Positions 25,861 through 33,127 of a DNA stretch of 40,667 nucleotides are shown in pieces. The stretch's first letter is position 1; each line of letters begins with the position of its first letter. The translations under genes were made by a program, and so were the position numbers. Under the pieces are notes generated by a model that saw only the letters and a program-made list of their open reading frames with translations, was not told where the DNA came from and did not search any database. Source of the stretch: JAAFJT01 sp043744275 (GTDB taxonomy: Bacteria; Bacteroidota; Bacteroidia; Chitinophagales; Saprospiraceae); contig JAYTUY010000306.1 of NCBI GenBank assembly GCA_043744275.1, positions 1 to 40,667 of the forward strand, given 5' to 3'.

Positions 25861-25922
25861 AATTGAAAATTGAGAGTTGAAAATTTGGGCATGCCCATTC
25901 TCCTAACTCTCAATTTTCAATT
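25861..25922. terminator. Hairpin after the permease gene
   Basis: Perfect 18-bp arms (25861-25878 and 25905-25922, AATTGAAAATTGAGAGTT and its complement); the loop contains a second palindrome GGGCATGCCC. A minus-orientation dispersed motif follows at 25929. Confidence 0.65.
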
Positions 25923-26001
25923 AAATACCCCCTCAGTATAGAGCTAAAAATTTCTAATTTTTAAGTTGAAATAAAGGCATTTTTTTACGATTAATTTGAA
26001 A

Positions 26002-27498
26002 ATGAAAAACATAAAAATATTTTTTATCATTGGTATATTATTGATTGTCAATGACTTATGGGCAATTGGCAAGTTTGAATTTACGCCATTGGCGCGTAAG
26101 GCATATGACAAAACCTTGGCTTTGAAGTTTGATGAAGCGTATGATTTAATCAGTCAAATGAGGCAATCCGACCCTAATAATTTGGTGGTATATTATATTG
26201 AAAATCATTTGGAATGCATCAAAATATTCATCAGTGAAGACAAAGTGGACTATGATAAATACAGCCCCAACGAAAAAAAACGCCTCAATGCCTTGAAAAA
26301 TGGCGACCCTACATCGCCCTATTATCTGTTCACACAGGCGCAAGTGCGCTTGTTTTGGGCAATGAATAAAGTGAAATTCGGTAGTTATCTGGATGCCTTA
26401 AATGCCGCGAGTACGGCTTATGAATTGCTTGAAACGAATGAAAAAAAATTCCCTAATTTTATTGCCAATAAAATGACGCTTGGGGTGCTTCATTCGGTGG
26501 TTGGGACGATTCCTGACAACTATAAATGGGGGGCAAAACTCGTTTTCGGCATGAACGGAACGATTCAACAAGGGCAAGCGGAAATTGAGGAAGTCATTAA
26601 TTATGCTAAAACCAATGACTTTGTTTTTGAATCTGAGGCGATGGTGATGTACGCTTTTTTAATGCTACACCTCAATAATCGAAGCGAATCTGCTTGGAAT
26701 ATCATCAATAATGGTAAATTGAAACCTCGCGAGAATATGCTGCACTGCTTCGCCCTTGCGAATGTGGCAATGCGGACGGGTAGGAATGACAAGGCAATTG
26801 AAATTTTGCAAAATCGCCCGACGGGTAGCGGCTATTTGACAGTATATTATTTGGATTATATGCTCGGATTGGCGAAATTGTATCGCGGCGATGGGGATGC
26901 TGATGAATCTTTGAAAAAATATGTGTATTATTTCAAGGGTAGAAATTATCTAAAAGAAGGTTTTCAACGCATCGCCTGGTTCGAATTACTGAGGGGTAAT
27001 CCGAGTGGGTATAAAGTTTTTATTGAAAATTGTAAAACTGTTGGGCGAGCGGATATTGGCGGCGATAAAAATGCCTTGAAAGAAGCTAAGTCGGGGAGTG
27101 TTCCAGAGCCGAATTTACTGAGGGGTCGCCTTTTTTTCGATGGCGGCTATTATCAGAAGGCTTATGATTTTTTAAAAGATAAAAAAGAAACGGATTTTGC
27201 CAATCAAGCGCATAAATTGGAATACATGTATCGGATGGGCAGGATTCTGCAAATGTTGAAAAAATCTAATGAAGCGATTCAATATTATGATAAAACGATA
27301 CAAACTGGTAAGCAAACGCCCTATTATTATGCTTGCAATGCCGCGTTGCAGTTGGGCATTATTTACGAGGAATATAAACAATACGATAAAGCGCGGCAAT
27401 TTTTTAATTATTGTTTGGCACTGAATCCCGATGATTATTCAGATTCGCTTCATGCTTTAGCTAAGGCGGGTTTGAATAGGATTAAAGGAAAGAAGTAG
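26002..27498 (+). CDS. Secreted TPR-repeat protein
   Basis: 498 residues from the ATG at 26002; a TTG two codons upstream is less likely. Signal peptide 1-22 (IFFIIGILLIVNDLWA). Helical repeats throughout; clear TPR-type helices in ARKAYDKTLALKFDEAYDLI, GNDKAIEIL-like segments and near the C-terminus (SNEAIQYYDKTIQ, QYDKARQFFNYCLALNPDDY). No enzyme domain. Periplasmic TPR scaffolds of this kind are common in Bacteroidota, with unknown partners. Two motif copies (26988, 27117), each read LLRG, occur 129 bp apart (43 codons), close to one repeat length. It follows the permease by about 150 nt, after a hairpin. Confidence 0.85.
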   Translation: MKNIKIFFIIGILLIVNDLWAIGKFEFTPLARKAYDKTLALKFDEAYDLISQMRQSDPNNLVVYYIENHLECIKIFISEDKVDYDKYSPNEKKRLNALKNGDPTSPYYLFTQAQVRLFWAMNKVKFGSYLDALNAASTAYELLETNEKKFPNFIANKMTLGVLHSVVGTIPDNYKWGAKLVFGMNGTIQQGQAEIEEVINYAKTNDFVFESEAMVMYAFLMLHLNNRSESAWNIINNGKLKPRENMLHCFALANVAMRTGRNDKAIEILQNRPTGSGYLTVYYLDYMLGLAKLYRGDGDADESLKKYVYYFKGRNYLKEGFQRIAWFELLRGNPSGYKVFIENCKTVGRADIGGDKNALKEAKSGSVPEPNLLRGRLFFDGGYYQKAYDFLKDKKETDFANQAHKLEYMYRMGRILQMLKKSNEAIQYYDKTIQTGKQTPYYYACNAALQLGIIYEEYKQYDKARQFFNYCLALNPDDYSDSLHALAKAGLNRIKGKK

Positions 27499-27612
27499 AA
27501 AAAAATTTAACCGCAAAACTCAAAACCGCAAAATATTAAATGTAAAAGTTTTAAAAATCCACTTTGTGGATTTATGAGATGAATATTATAAGTTATTGAT
27601 AGTCAAGTCATT

Positions 27613-28893
27613 ATGAATCTATATCACGTTGTTAGACCAATAGCTACATTGGTTTTTAAAATTTATTTTAAAAAAATATACCATTCGGGGACTGAAAAAA
27701 TTCCTCATGGTAAGCCTCTGATTTTCTCTTGCAATCATCAGACGGGCTTTTTTGAGCCTTGTATGCTGGCGTGTTTGACGTGGGATGTTGAGTACCATTT
27801 TATTACTCGAGGAGATATGTTCGAGAAGCCTTGGGTGAGGCGCATTTTCGGAAGCCTCAACATGATTCCGATTTTTCGTTTTAAAGATGGTTTCTCCAAT
27901 TTGAAAAATAATGCTGCCACCATGAAGTACATTTATAAGGCGTTGGCAGAGAAAAAGAGCATTTTGATTTTCAGCGAAGGCGGCACTCAGACCGTGAAAC
28001 GCTTGCGCCCGATTCAGAAAGGCATGGCGCGGATGGCTTTTGGCAATTATGATATTTATGGCGATTTGGATTTACATTTTGTCCCTGTTTGCCTCACATA
28101 TACCGACCCGCACACCTTCCGCTCGGAGGTCATGATTCAATACGGCGACGCTATACCCCTCAGTCAATACTACGAAATTTACGCTGAAAATAATAACAAA
28201 GCCATCAATCAACTCACTGCGGATGTGCAAAATGCTATGCGCCCGTTGCTGGTAGAAATCGCTCAACCAGAGAATGATGAGGTCTCAGAAAACATTTTTA
28301 CGCTCTACAGAAACACTTATCCTGAACCCGTTTTCCCTATATTCAACTCATCCAAACGCCGTTTGATGGCGCATCAAGAAATAGCTGACAATATCACTCA
28401 ACTTGATGATAATCAATTGGTTACGCTTAAAAATAAAATCAATTCGTATTTTTCAAACCTCAAATCGAAGGGCTTAGATGACCTTGCTATTGCGCAACCC
28501 TGGCATGAGAACAGTAAAAATTTGATGGCTTTGATTATCGGATTTATACCTTTCGCTATCGGTTGGTTGGGTCATTGGATACCCGCTTGGTATGCGACGA
28601 AAATCAAAAATGAGCGCGTCAAATATTTGGAATTCCAAGGTCCTGTATTGGCAACGGTGGCTATGGGTGGCATTTTAATTCAATACATTATCTTAATCAC
28701 AGTCGCATTTATTCTGAACCATTGGGCAATTTACGCCCTCGTCGCATTACTCCCTTTTTTAGGATATTACTCATTGATTTACAAGGATTTATGGATAAAA
28801 TACCAAGCTTGTAGCCGTTTGAAAGCCTTAGATACTGAGGGGGTATCGAGGTTAAGAAATGACAGGGAAGAGATTATAGGGATAGTTAGATGA
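27613..28893 (+). CDS. PlsC-like acyltransferase with C-terminal membrane domain
   Basis: 426 residues. Acyltransferase fold at 1-215: the block CNHQTGFFEPCM corresponds to the NHxxxxD active-site block but has a five-residue spacing and Glu instead of Asp, a variant I associate with Bacteroidota glycerol-phosphate acyltransferases. SEGGTQTVKRLRPIQKGMARMAF corresponds to the EGT/phosphate-binding block (shown in parts: SEGGTQ, IQKGMARMA). The C-terminal half has three or four membrane helices from about 300. It probably acylates lysophosphatidate or a related acceptor; the acceptor is not provable. Motif copies at 28156 (IPLSQ) and 28834 (DTEGV, near the C-terminus). Confidence 0.85.
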   Translation: MNLYHVVRPIATLVFKIYFKKIYHSGTEKIPHGKPLIFSCNHQTGFFEPCMLACLTWDVEYHFITRGDMFEKPWVRRIFGSLNMIPIFRFKDGFSNLKNNAATMKYIYKALAEKKSILIFSEGGTQTVKRLRPIQKGMARMAFGNYDIYGDLDLHFVPVCLTYTDPHTFRSEVMIQYGDAIPLSQYYEIYAENNNKAINQLTADVQNAMRPLLVEIAQPENDEVSENIFTLYRNTYPEPVFPIFNSSKRRLMAHQEIADNITQLDDNQLVTLKNKINSYFSNLKSKGLDDLAIAQPWHENSKNLMALIIGFIPFAIGWLGHWIPAWYATKIKNERVKYLEFQGPVLATVAMGGILIQYIILITVAFILNHWAIYALVALLPFLGYYSLIYKDLWIKYQACSRLKALDTEGVSRLRNDREEIIGIVR

Positions 28894-28942
28894 GTGGAAA
28901 TTTATAATGAAGGGGGGTACACTGAGGGTTCTTATATACAAA

Positions 28943-29064
28943 CGTTTTGGGGCTTGGCGAAGTGGGGGAATTAGAATTACAAATGTTCAGTTTAGTACAA
29001 ATGCCAAATAGAATTACAAATGTTCAATTCAGCACTTCTGCCCCCATTTTGCCAAACCCCTGTT
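28943..29064. repeat. attC-like fold-back element 1
   Basis: Arms 28949-28968 (GGGGCTTGGCGAAGTGGGGG) and 29041-29060 (complement matches 17 of 20). The loop of 72 nt has a direct repeat, GAATTACAAATGTTCA at 28974 and 29011. The element starts at AAC and ends at GTT (29062), where the mer-like cassette begins. It shares the ATTACAAATG...TTTTGCCAAACCCC stretch with the element at 30796-30983. Confidence 0.7.
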
Positions 29065-29078
29065 ACCTGCTGGCGTTT

Positions 29079-29402
29079 TTATTTTCTCGGTACAAAGTAA
29101 ATCAAAATTATTCAAATTAGTATCATTGTCGTTCCGAAAATGTCAAGTTTGTCAGCCTTGTAATTGTCGAACAAGTATGCCCAAATTAATGACATGATAA
29201 TAAATATTCCACCATAAACAACATACACTTTTCCGAATGTTTCTGTCTGCAAAGTTGCAGTAAAACCATAAAGTGTCAGCAGAATGATTCCTATAATACC
29301 AAGTTCAATTCCTTTGTTATTTTTGAGCCATTGGCAAATAAAATAGCACCCACTTATTTCAAAAATGGATGCTATTAAGAATATTAAAACTATTTTTGTC
29401 AT
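29079..29402 (-). pseudogene. YnfA-family membrane protein with probable nonsense codon
   Basis: Start ATG at 29402 overlaps the stop of the upstream gene (ATGA). The product ISGCYFICQWLK...LYGFTATLQTETFGKVYVVYGGIFIIMSLIWAYLFD is a clear UPF0060/YnfA protein, a four-helix inner-membrane protein of the small-multidrug type. Translation stops at TGA (29114-29112) after 96 residues, inside helix 4. Reading through gives IILIYFVPRK and a TAA at 29081-29079, which restores the normal family length and places the stop 4 nt from the cassette end, like the neighbour cassette. So a recent nonsense change (for example GGA to TGA) is likely. The shortened protein may still fold; a sequencing error is possible. 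Confidence 0.75.
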
Positions 29403-29665
29403 TTGACTGTTTCTGTTTTGCAACCACAGTCGGTTGCACAAGATGTTTTGGTAGATTTTTTATCTTGTCGCTTTTGATAGAAATAAAGCAATAGTAATAT
29501 GGCAGAAATGCCTAAAATTACAATGCCAATTTTCTCAAAATAAGCACCAAAAGCTGTCAATGCTCCAATACCAAATGTGGCTCCAATGATAGGTAAAGCA
29601 CAGCATAGTCCACAAGCAACTATTCCAAGCCAACCTGTTGTTTTAAACCATTTTTTTGTTTTCAT
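29399..29665 (-). CDS. MerT-like small heavy-metal transport protein
   Basis: 88 residues with two hydrophobic segments (about 10-35 and 44-62). The first holds ACGLCCALPIIGATFG, matching the vicinal cysteine pair of MerT-type mercury importers, and the tail has further cysteines (SCATDCGCKTE) as a likely metal-binding end. In mer systems such proteins carry Hg2+ inward for reduction or handling. It is 6 nt downstream of the Cys-rich lipoprotein gene and 4-nt coupled to the ynfA-like gene. No merA reductase is present. Metal specificity is inferred from the family only. Confidence 0.75.
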   Translation of the reverse strand: MKTKKWFKTTGWLGIVACGLCCALPIIGATFGIGALTAFGAYFEKIGIVILGISAILLLLYFYQKRQDKKSTKTSCATDCGCKTETVK

Positions 29666-29671
29666 TTTTTG

Positions 29672-30262
29672 TTATTTTATAATTACACCCAATTCAGTAA
29701 AACCATTTTTTAATTCTGCTTTAATAGCTTTCGAGCCAAACATTTTTAGGTGTGTAGCTTTTTCATTTGGTTCAAACTCTAAGGCAAATGAAAAATTTGA
29801 ACAGCACTTTCTTTCAGAATTTATGAACTCAAGCAGTTGAAAGGAAAATTCTTTGGGTTCTTCAAATATAAAATCATAGCCATCTTTTAGTTCTACTACT
29901 TTTTTTATTTTCGTAAATATCCCGTCCTTACCTGATAACAAAGCCTTTTTATCTACTAATTGATTTTCGGATAAGTTACAAGAAGGAACTAACGATTTCA
30001 ATTTTGCACCTTCTGAAGTGGTGTCAGTTGTTGTGCTTGCGGAACAATTTGTGTCGCAAGAGTTTTTGCCACATTTAGGGCAATTTTCTGTTTCTTTTGT
30101 CATTTTTTTACTTTTTTTACTTTTTTTAGTTGTTGAACATTCTTTACTACAACTTGTTTTGTTTTTGCTTCCACCGCAACAGCCTGTTGTCTGTCCGTTG
30201 CAAGAAGTGAATGTTAGAAAAGCACCTGCTATCAACATTACCATTTTTAATTTTCTGTTCAT
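29672..30262 (-). CDS. Cys-rich lipoprotein of a mer-like operon
   Basis: 196 residues. Lipobox TFTSC near residue 21 indicates a lipoprotein. Residues 22-75 are crowded with cysteines (GCCGGS, SCSKEC, CPKCGKNSCDTNC) and lysines, a metal-binding look. The C-terminal 100 residues (SCNLSENQLVDKKALL... FINSERKCCSNFSFALEFEP) form the small domain often encoded beside MerR-type regulators in Bacteroidota, with a conserved ExxCC. It is the first gene of the minus-strand operon controlled from the operator at 30298-30319. A role as periplasmic metal trap is inferred. Confidence 0.72.
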   Translation of the reverse strand: MNRKLKMVMLIAGAFLTFTSCNGQTTGCCGGSKNKTSCSKECSTTKKSKKSKKMTKETENCPKCGKNSCDTNCSASTTTDTTSEGAKLKSLVPSCNLSENQLVDKKALLSGKDGIFTKIKKVVELKDGYDFIFEEPKEFSFQLLEFINSERKCCSNFSFALEFEPNEKATHLKMFGSKAIKAELKNGFTELGVIIK

Positions 30263-30288
30263 TTTCTTTGTTTTTTAATTTATATTTG

Positions 30289-30322
30289 CAAATATAAACA
30301 GTGGAGTATAGTCCACTGTCAA
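30289..30322 (-). promoter_or_regulatory. MerR-type operator/promoter
   Basis: Perfect dyad ACAGTGGA-GTATAG-TCCACTGT (30298-30319). On the minus strand it lies in the 20-nt spacer between TTGACA (30322-30317) and TATATTTG (30296-30289), the over-long spacer geometry that MerR regulators untwist when metal binds. It drives the metal-resistance genes. Autorepression of the divergent regulator is likely. Confidence 0.85.
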
Positions 30323-30351
30323 GAGGAAAATGAAAATAAATTTCAAAAAAT

Positions 30352-30771
30352 ATGTTAATAGGTGAAATTGTCAATAAAACAGGGCTTTCTAAAGACACAG
30401 TTCGTTTTTATGAAAAGCACGGACTAATAAAAATTGGTCGAAAAGAACGCAGAGATAACAATTATAAGGAATATTCTGATGATAATTTAAACCGACTGCT
30501 TACTGTTAAGCGATTAAAAGGATTTGGCTTTACACTTAATGAAATATCCGATGTCTTGGATATGATTGAAGTAAATGAGGCAAGTTGCAATAATATGAAA
30601 GATAAGATTGAGGATAAAGTTAGTCTGTTGGATGATAAAATAAAAGAGTTAATTGAAATTCGGTCAATGTTACTTAAAGGTGTTTCAAAATGTCAAGTCG
30701 GCTGTACTCCGTCAAACTCGGAAGCAAATTGTGCCGTTTTGGTGTCTGATGAATTTCTGTCTAAAAGTTGA
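30352..30771 (+). CDS. MerR-family metal-responsive regulator
   Basis: 139 residues. Winged-helix DNA-binding domain 1-70 (MLIGEIVNKTGLSKDTVRFYEKHGLI, shown in part: TGLSKDTVRFYE), then a dimerisation coiled coil (about 80-118) and a C-terminal cysteine cluster (CQVGC, and a further Cys in EANC), with Cys83 at the start of the coil (ASCNN). These are the positions that ligate metal ions in MerR, ZntR or CueR relatives. It is divergent from the resistance genes across a perfect operator. Which metal it senses (Hg, Pb, Cd, Zn) cannot be told. Confidence 0.88.
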   Translation: MLIGEIVNKTGLSKDTVRFYEKHGLIKIGRKERRDNNYKEYSDDNLNRLLTVKRLKGFGFTLNEISDVLDMIEVNEASCNNMKDKIEDKVSLLDDKIKELIEIRSMLLKGVSKCQVGCTPSNSEANCAVLVSDEFLSKS

Positions 30772-30784
30772 GGGTGTCGTTCTA

Positions 30785-30997
30785 CGCTTGCAGGTAACGA
30801 GCAGGGCTTTGTGCAGGTTGGGAAATAGAATTCCGTCTGCCCACAACCGCTGCTGATTGAAAATATAATGTTGAAGTTAAGAACTAATGCTCAATGGTGC
30901 TTGTCAAGCCCGAACAAAAGCTAAATAGTATTACAAATGCTCATTGTTATTCCTTCCGCCCCACTTTTGCCAAACCCCTTGTTGGTGGCAGTTTTAT
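30785..30997. repeat. attC-like fold-back element 2 between cassettes
   Basis: The left border CGCTTGCAGGTAAC (30785-30798) complements GTTACCTGCTGGCG (29062-29075) at 12 of 14, i.e. the two ends of the mer-like cassette. The right border GTTGGTGGCAGTTTT (30981-30995) complements AAAATTGCCGCCAAC (31884-31898), the far end of the next cassette. Between them, 30799-30980 folds back imperfectly (GAGCAGGGCTTTGTG against CCAAACCCCTTG) and shares ATTACAAATG...TTTTGCCAAACCCC with element 1. No gene is in this stretch. Confidence 0.65.
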
Positions 30998-31854
30998 TTC
31001 TTCAAGTCGTTGAATTTTATGTATTGATATTCTGGTGAACTTGTCAAAAGTTGGTCTAATATAGCAATGTGTCCTGAACCAAATAAAACTAAAATTCTAT
31101 CATTTGGCTTTGCTTTGATATTTTGTAAATTTCTAAAAATTCTTAAATTCCTGTCATACCAATCTATTGCTAAAATATCTGCACCTTTTGTCTTGTCTAA
31201 CTTGTAGTCGCCAACCAAATAAGCACCAAAATCTCTATGCAGATTGTTTTGTGAATTGAGGTATTTGAAATATTTCAATAAAGAAATTTTTGTTGTTAAT
31301 GTTGTTTTGTAATCTCTCCATTCTACATAATTAGGACTGTCTTTATCCGAATAACCGTCATACAAATTTTGTAAGTAAGGCATAAAAATCGTAGAGTCTT
31401 TTGTTGATTGAAAATCATTTGCAATTGATTCAGCGTTTATAGAATATACTGTATCTAATTTAAACCTGTCCATCAGCTTGAAAGCAATTTGATACCGTTC
31501 GTCTTTAACTGATTGCTTTTGTCCTGCTTTGTATTCATTGTATTTTTTTACTGCGTTCCACTCAGGAAATGCTTCAATGCAAATTTTTGTAGGTTTAAAT
31601 ATGGAAATGTAGTCTAAAAGTCCTTTAAGTTCTTTCTGTTTTTGGTCAGTCAGAATATCAATTTGTTTATTCTTATCAACCTTATGAACATCTAAATTAT
31701 AATATTCAAAATGAAAAGTTCCTACAAGTAAAACTTTTGGTAAACTGTCTTTATTTGAAATTAAAAAATCGTCGGCATATTTTATTTTCTGAGCAATCAC
31801 AGAATGTGTCGCACCCAAAAGAAAAATGAAGAAAAACTTTTTATAAATTCTCAT
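30994..31854 (-). CDS. DUF5694 family secreted protein
   Basis: 286 residues. Signal peptide 1-21 (cleavage near SVIAQ). The domain has the pattern VLLVGTFHFEYYNLD near the start, ICIEAFPEWN, a Y-rich helical middle and RILVLFGSGHIAIL near the end. This GTxHF...GxGH frame recalls the TraB/TIKI/EreA-type hydrolase-like fold, so a metal-dependent hydrolase is conceivable; DUF5694 members are uncharacterised as far as I know. It fills one cassette alone: its stop lies 13 nt from the GTT border and its ATG about 30 nt from the AAC border. No dispersed motif, in line with foreign origin. Confidence 0.78.
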   Translation of the reverse strand: MRIYKKFFFIFLLGATHSVIAQKIKYADDFLISNKDSLPKVLLVGTFHFEYYNLDVHKVDKNKQIDILTDQKQKELKGLLDYISIFKPTKICIEAFPEWNAVKKYNEYKAGQKQSVKDERYQIAFKLMDRFKLDTVYSINAESIANDFQSTKDSTIFMPYLQNLYDGYSDKDSPNYVEWRDYKTTLTTKISLLKYFKYLNSQNNLHRDFGAYLVGDYKLDKTKGADILAIDWYDRNLRIFRNLQNIKAKPNDRILVLFGSGHIAILDQLLTSSPEYQYIKFNDLKK

Positions 31855-31999
31855 AGTTACTTGTGAATTTTAGGGTGTCCGCAAAAATTGCCGCCAACTC
31901 GCTAATAGACGCATGTTTTAACCAAAATCACACATCTAAAAACAAGTAAACTACTGTTAATTAATAAGTTATAAAATAATTTTTATTTAAATTGTTATC

Positions 32000-32042
32000 A
32001 GCGACAATACAAAATACGCATTGCGTTTTTTGTATTGTCGCT
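32000..32042. repeat. 43-bp near-perfect palindrome
   Basis: 21-bp arms (32000-32020 and 32022-32042; AGCGACAATACAAAA...) with one mismatch around a single T. It is too symmetric to tell direction; it may be a bidirectional terminator or a REP-like element. Confidence 0.8.
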
Positions 32043-32180
32043 CAATATTGAACAAAAATATACCTTTACTTTTACATTTTATCCAAAGGGCTAATAATTT
32101 TTTTAATGCTTTGATTGCTGACGTGTAAGTCTATTTGAAGCCCAAAACGGGTTCTATACTGAGGGGTATCTACCACATAC

Positions 32181-32430
32181 CTTAAACGTTATTTGCGCAA
32201 TTATTTACGACATAAAAGATTTCAAAAACGTTATTTGCGCAATTATTTACGACATAAAAGATTTCAAAAACGTTATTCGCAACATTATTTACGATGTAAA
32301 AGATTTCAAAAACGTTATTCGCAACATTTTTTACGACGTAAAAAATTTCAAAAACGTTATTCGAAACATTATTTACGACGTAAAAGATTTCGAAAACGTT
32401 ATTCGCGAAATTATTTACGACGTAAAAAAT
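32181..32430 (-). repeat. 42-bp tandem repeat array, locus 2
   Basis: Six direct units (the first truncated to 40 bp): 32181-32220, 32221-32262, 32263-32304, 32305-32346, 32347-32388, 32389-32430. On + each begins TTCAAAAACGTTATT; on - the array reads NNVFEIFYVVNNxA repeats, the same family as locus 1 (9795-10005). Units differ by a few bases, with third-position and conservative changes if read as protein. Units are contiguous, so this is not CRISPR. In both loci the array, read in the FEIIY direction, is followed within about 35 bp by a minus-type dispersed motif. Confidence 0.92.
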
Positions 32431-32675
32431 TTCGCAAAACACGAAACAGGTTTCCTTTTTTTTGGTTTTTTGAAATAATAACGCGTTGTAAATAATTGAA
32501 AACCAATCAGTTATGTCATGCCTATCGGCATTTGAACCTGTAACTCGCATAAGTTATAGGCTTTTAAAACAGGCAAATCAATGTTAATGCTGTTTATACC
32601 TCGATAGTGGCATGTTTTTAGAATCAGACTTTGAGAAACTAATTCAAATTTCATAATCAAAAAAAAAAAAAGAAA

Positions 32676-33056
32676 ATGGCTACACGCAAAGCAGTTAATT
32701 CAGGTTTAATGAAAATGGAACAACGCCTAACAGGTTTGAAATCCATTAGCACCACTTTAGAATTGCACAACGGCATTTCAGTTGTTGGTGGTGAGGCTTT
32801 AAAAGCTGATTTTAAAAAAGCTGAAGAGGAGTACAACATTATGTTGAAAAATTTGAACATCAAAAAGGACGAAGTCAAAAATCTGGAAAAGAAATTATTA
32901 GATTATTGCAAAACTTCTTTGATAGCCGTGAAGAGTCAATTTGGCGATGATTCAACTGAATACGAACAATCTGGTGGCACTCGCGCCAGCAAACGCCAAA
33001 AGCCCAATCGCAAAGCCAAAGCCAAAGTTAAGGTCAAACAAACGGCTACAGCTTGA
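32676..33056 (+). CDS. Small conserved protein with basic histone-like tail
   Basis: 126 residues. Residues 1-90 are helical: MATRKAVNSGLMKMEQRL, then a Lys/Glu-rich coiled coil (ALKADFKKAEEEYNIMLKNL and onward). Then come FGDDSTEYEQSGGTRASKRQKP and an Ala/Lys repeat tail (KAKAKVKVKQTATA) like the C-terminal arms of bacterial histone H1-like proteins. I recall similar small proteins with a SxEYExxGGxRxSxRxRP segment in cyanobacteria and Bacteroidota, without known function. DNA or RNA binding by the tail is a guess. A poly-A leader precedes the ATG and a hairpin follows the stop. Confidence 0.75.
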   Translation: MATRKAVNSGLMKMEQRLTGLKSISTTLELHNGISVVGGEALKADFKKAEEEYNIMLKNLNIKKDEVKNLEKKLLDYCKTSLIAVKSQFGDDSTEYEQSGGTRASKRQKPNRKAKAKVKVKQTATA

Positions 33057-33075
33057 GTTTGTTTGACAAGTAGAT

Positions 33076-33105
33076 ATTATGCCGAAGGAATGCCTTCGGC
33101 ATAAT
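33076..33105. terminator. Hairpin after the basic-tail gene
   Basis: 13-bp arms ATTATGCCGAAGG / CCTTCGGCATAAT, 4-nt loop AATG, T-rich follow-up. Confidence 0.85.
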
Positions 33106-33127
33106 TTATTATAAAAAGTTGAGTGGA

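Larger units (their letters stand above)
31855..32675. other. 821-bp intergenic region with repeats
   Basis: Contents: cassette border AAAATTGCCGCCAAC (31884-31898), a palindromic hairpin (32000-32042), a + dispersed motif (32158), and the 42-bp repeat array (32181-32430). The stretch 32431-32675 holds no recognisable gene; a run of A (32660-32671) sits before the next start codon. The stretch also opens the way for a minus-strand ORF through the array, which I do not regard as a gene. Confidence 0.7.

Noticed and set aside
29112..29114. TGA as selenocysteine codon or recoded sense codon
   Set aside because: Family members have no selenocysteine here, no SECIS-like hairpin is visible, and other genes in the window use TGA as a normal stop.
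28943..31898. Transposon or insertion sequence carrying the mer-like genes
   Set aside because: No transposase and no target duplication; the ends differ from cassette to cassette, which does not fit a transposon.
32181..32430. CRISPR array
   Set aside because: The 42-bp units are contiguous with no unique spacers, and no cas genes are near.
32182..32550. Minus-strand 122-residue protein of FEIFYVVNN repeats
   Set aside because: The frame is open only because the unit is 42 bp; the opposite strand is open too, there is no start signal, and the sister array contains an inverted unit.
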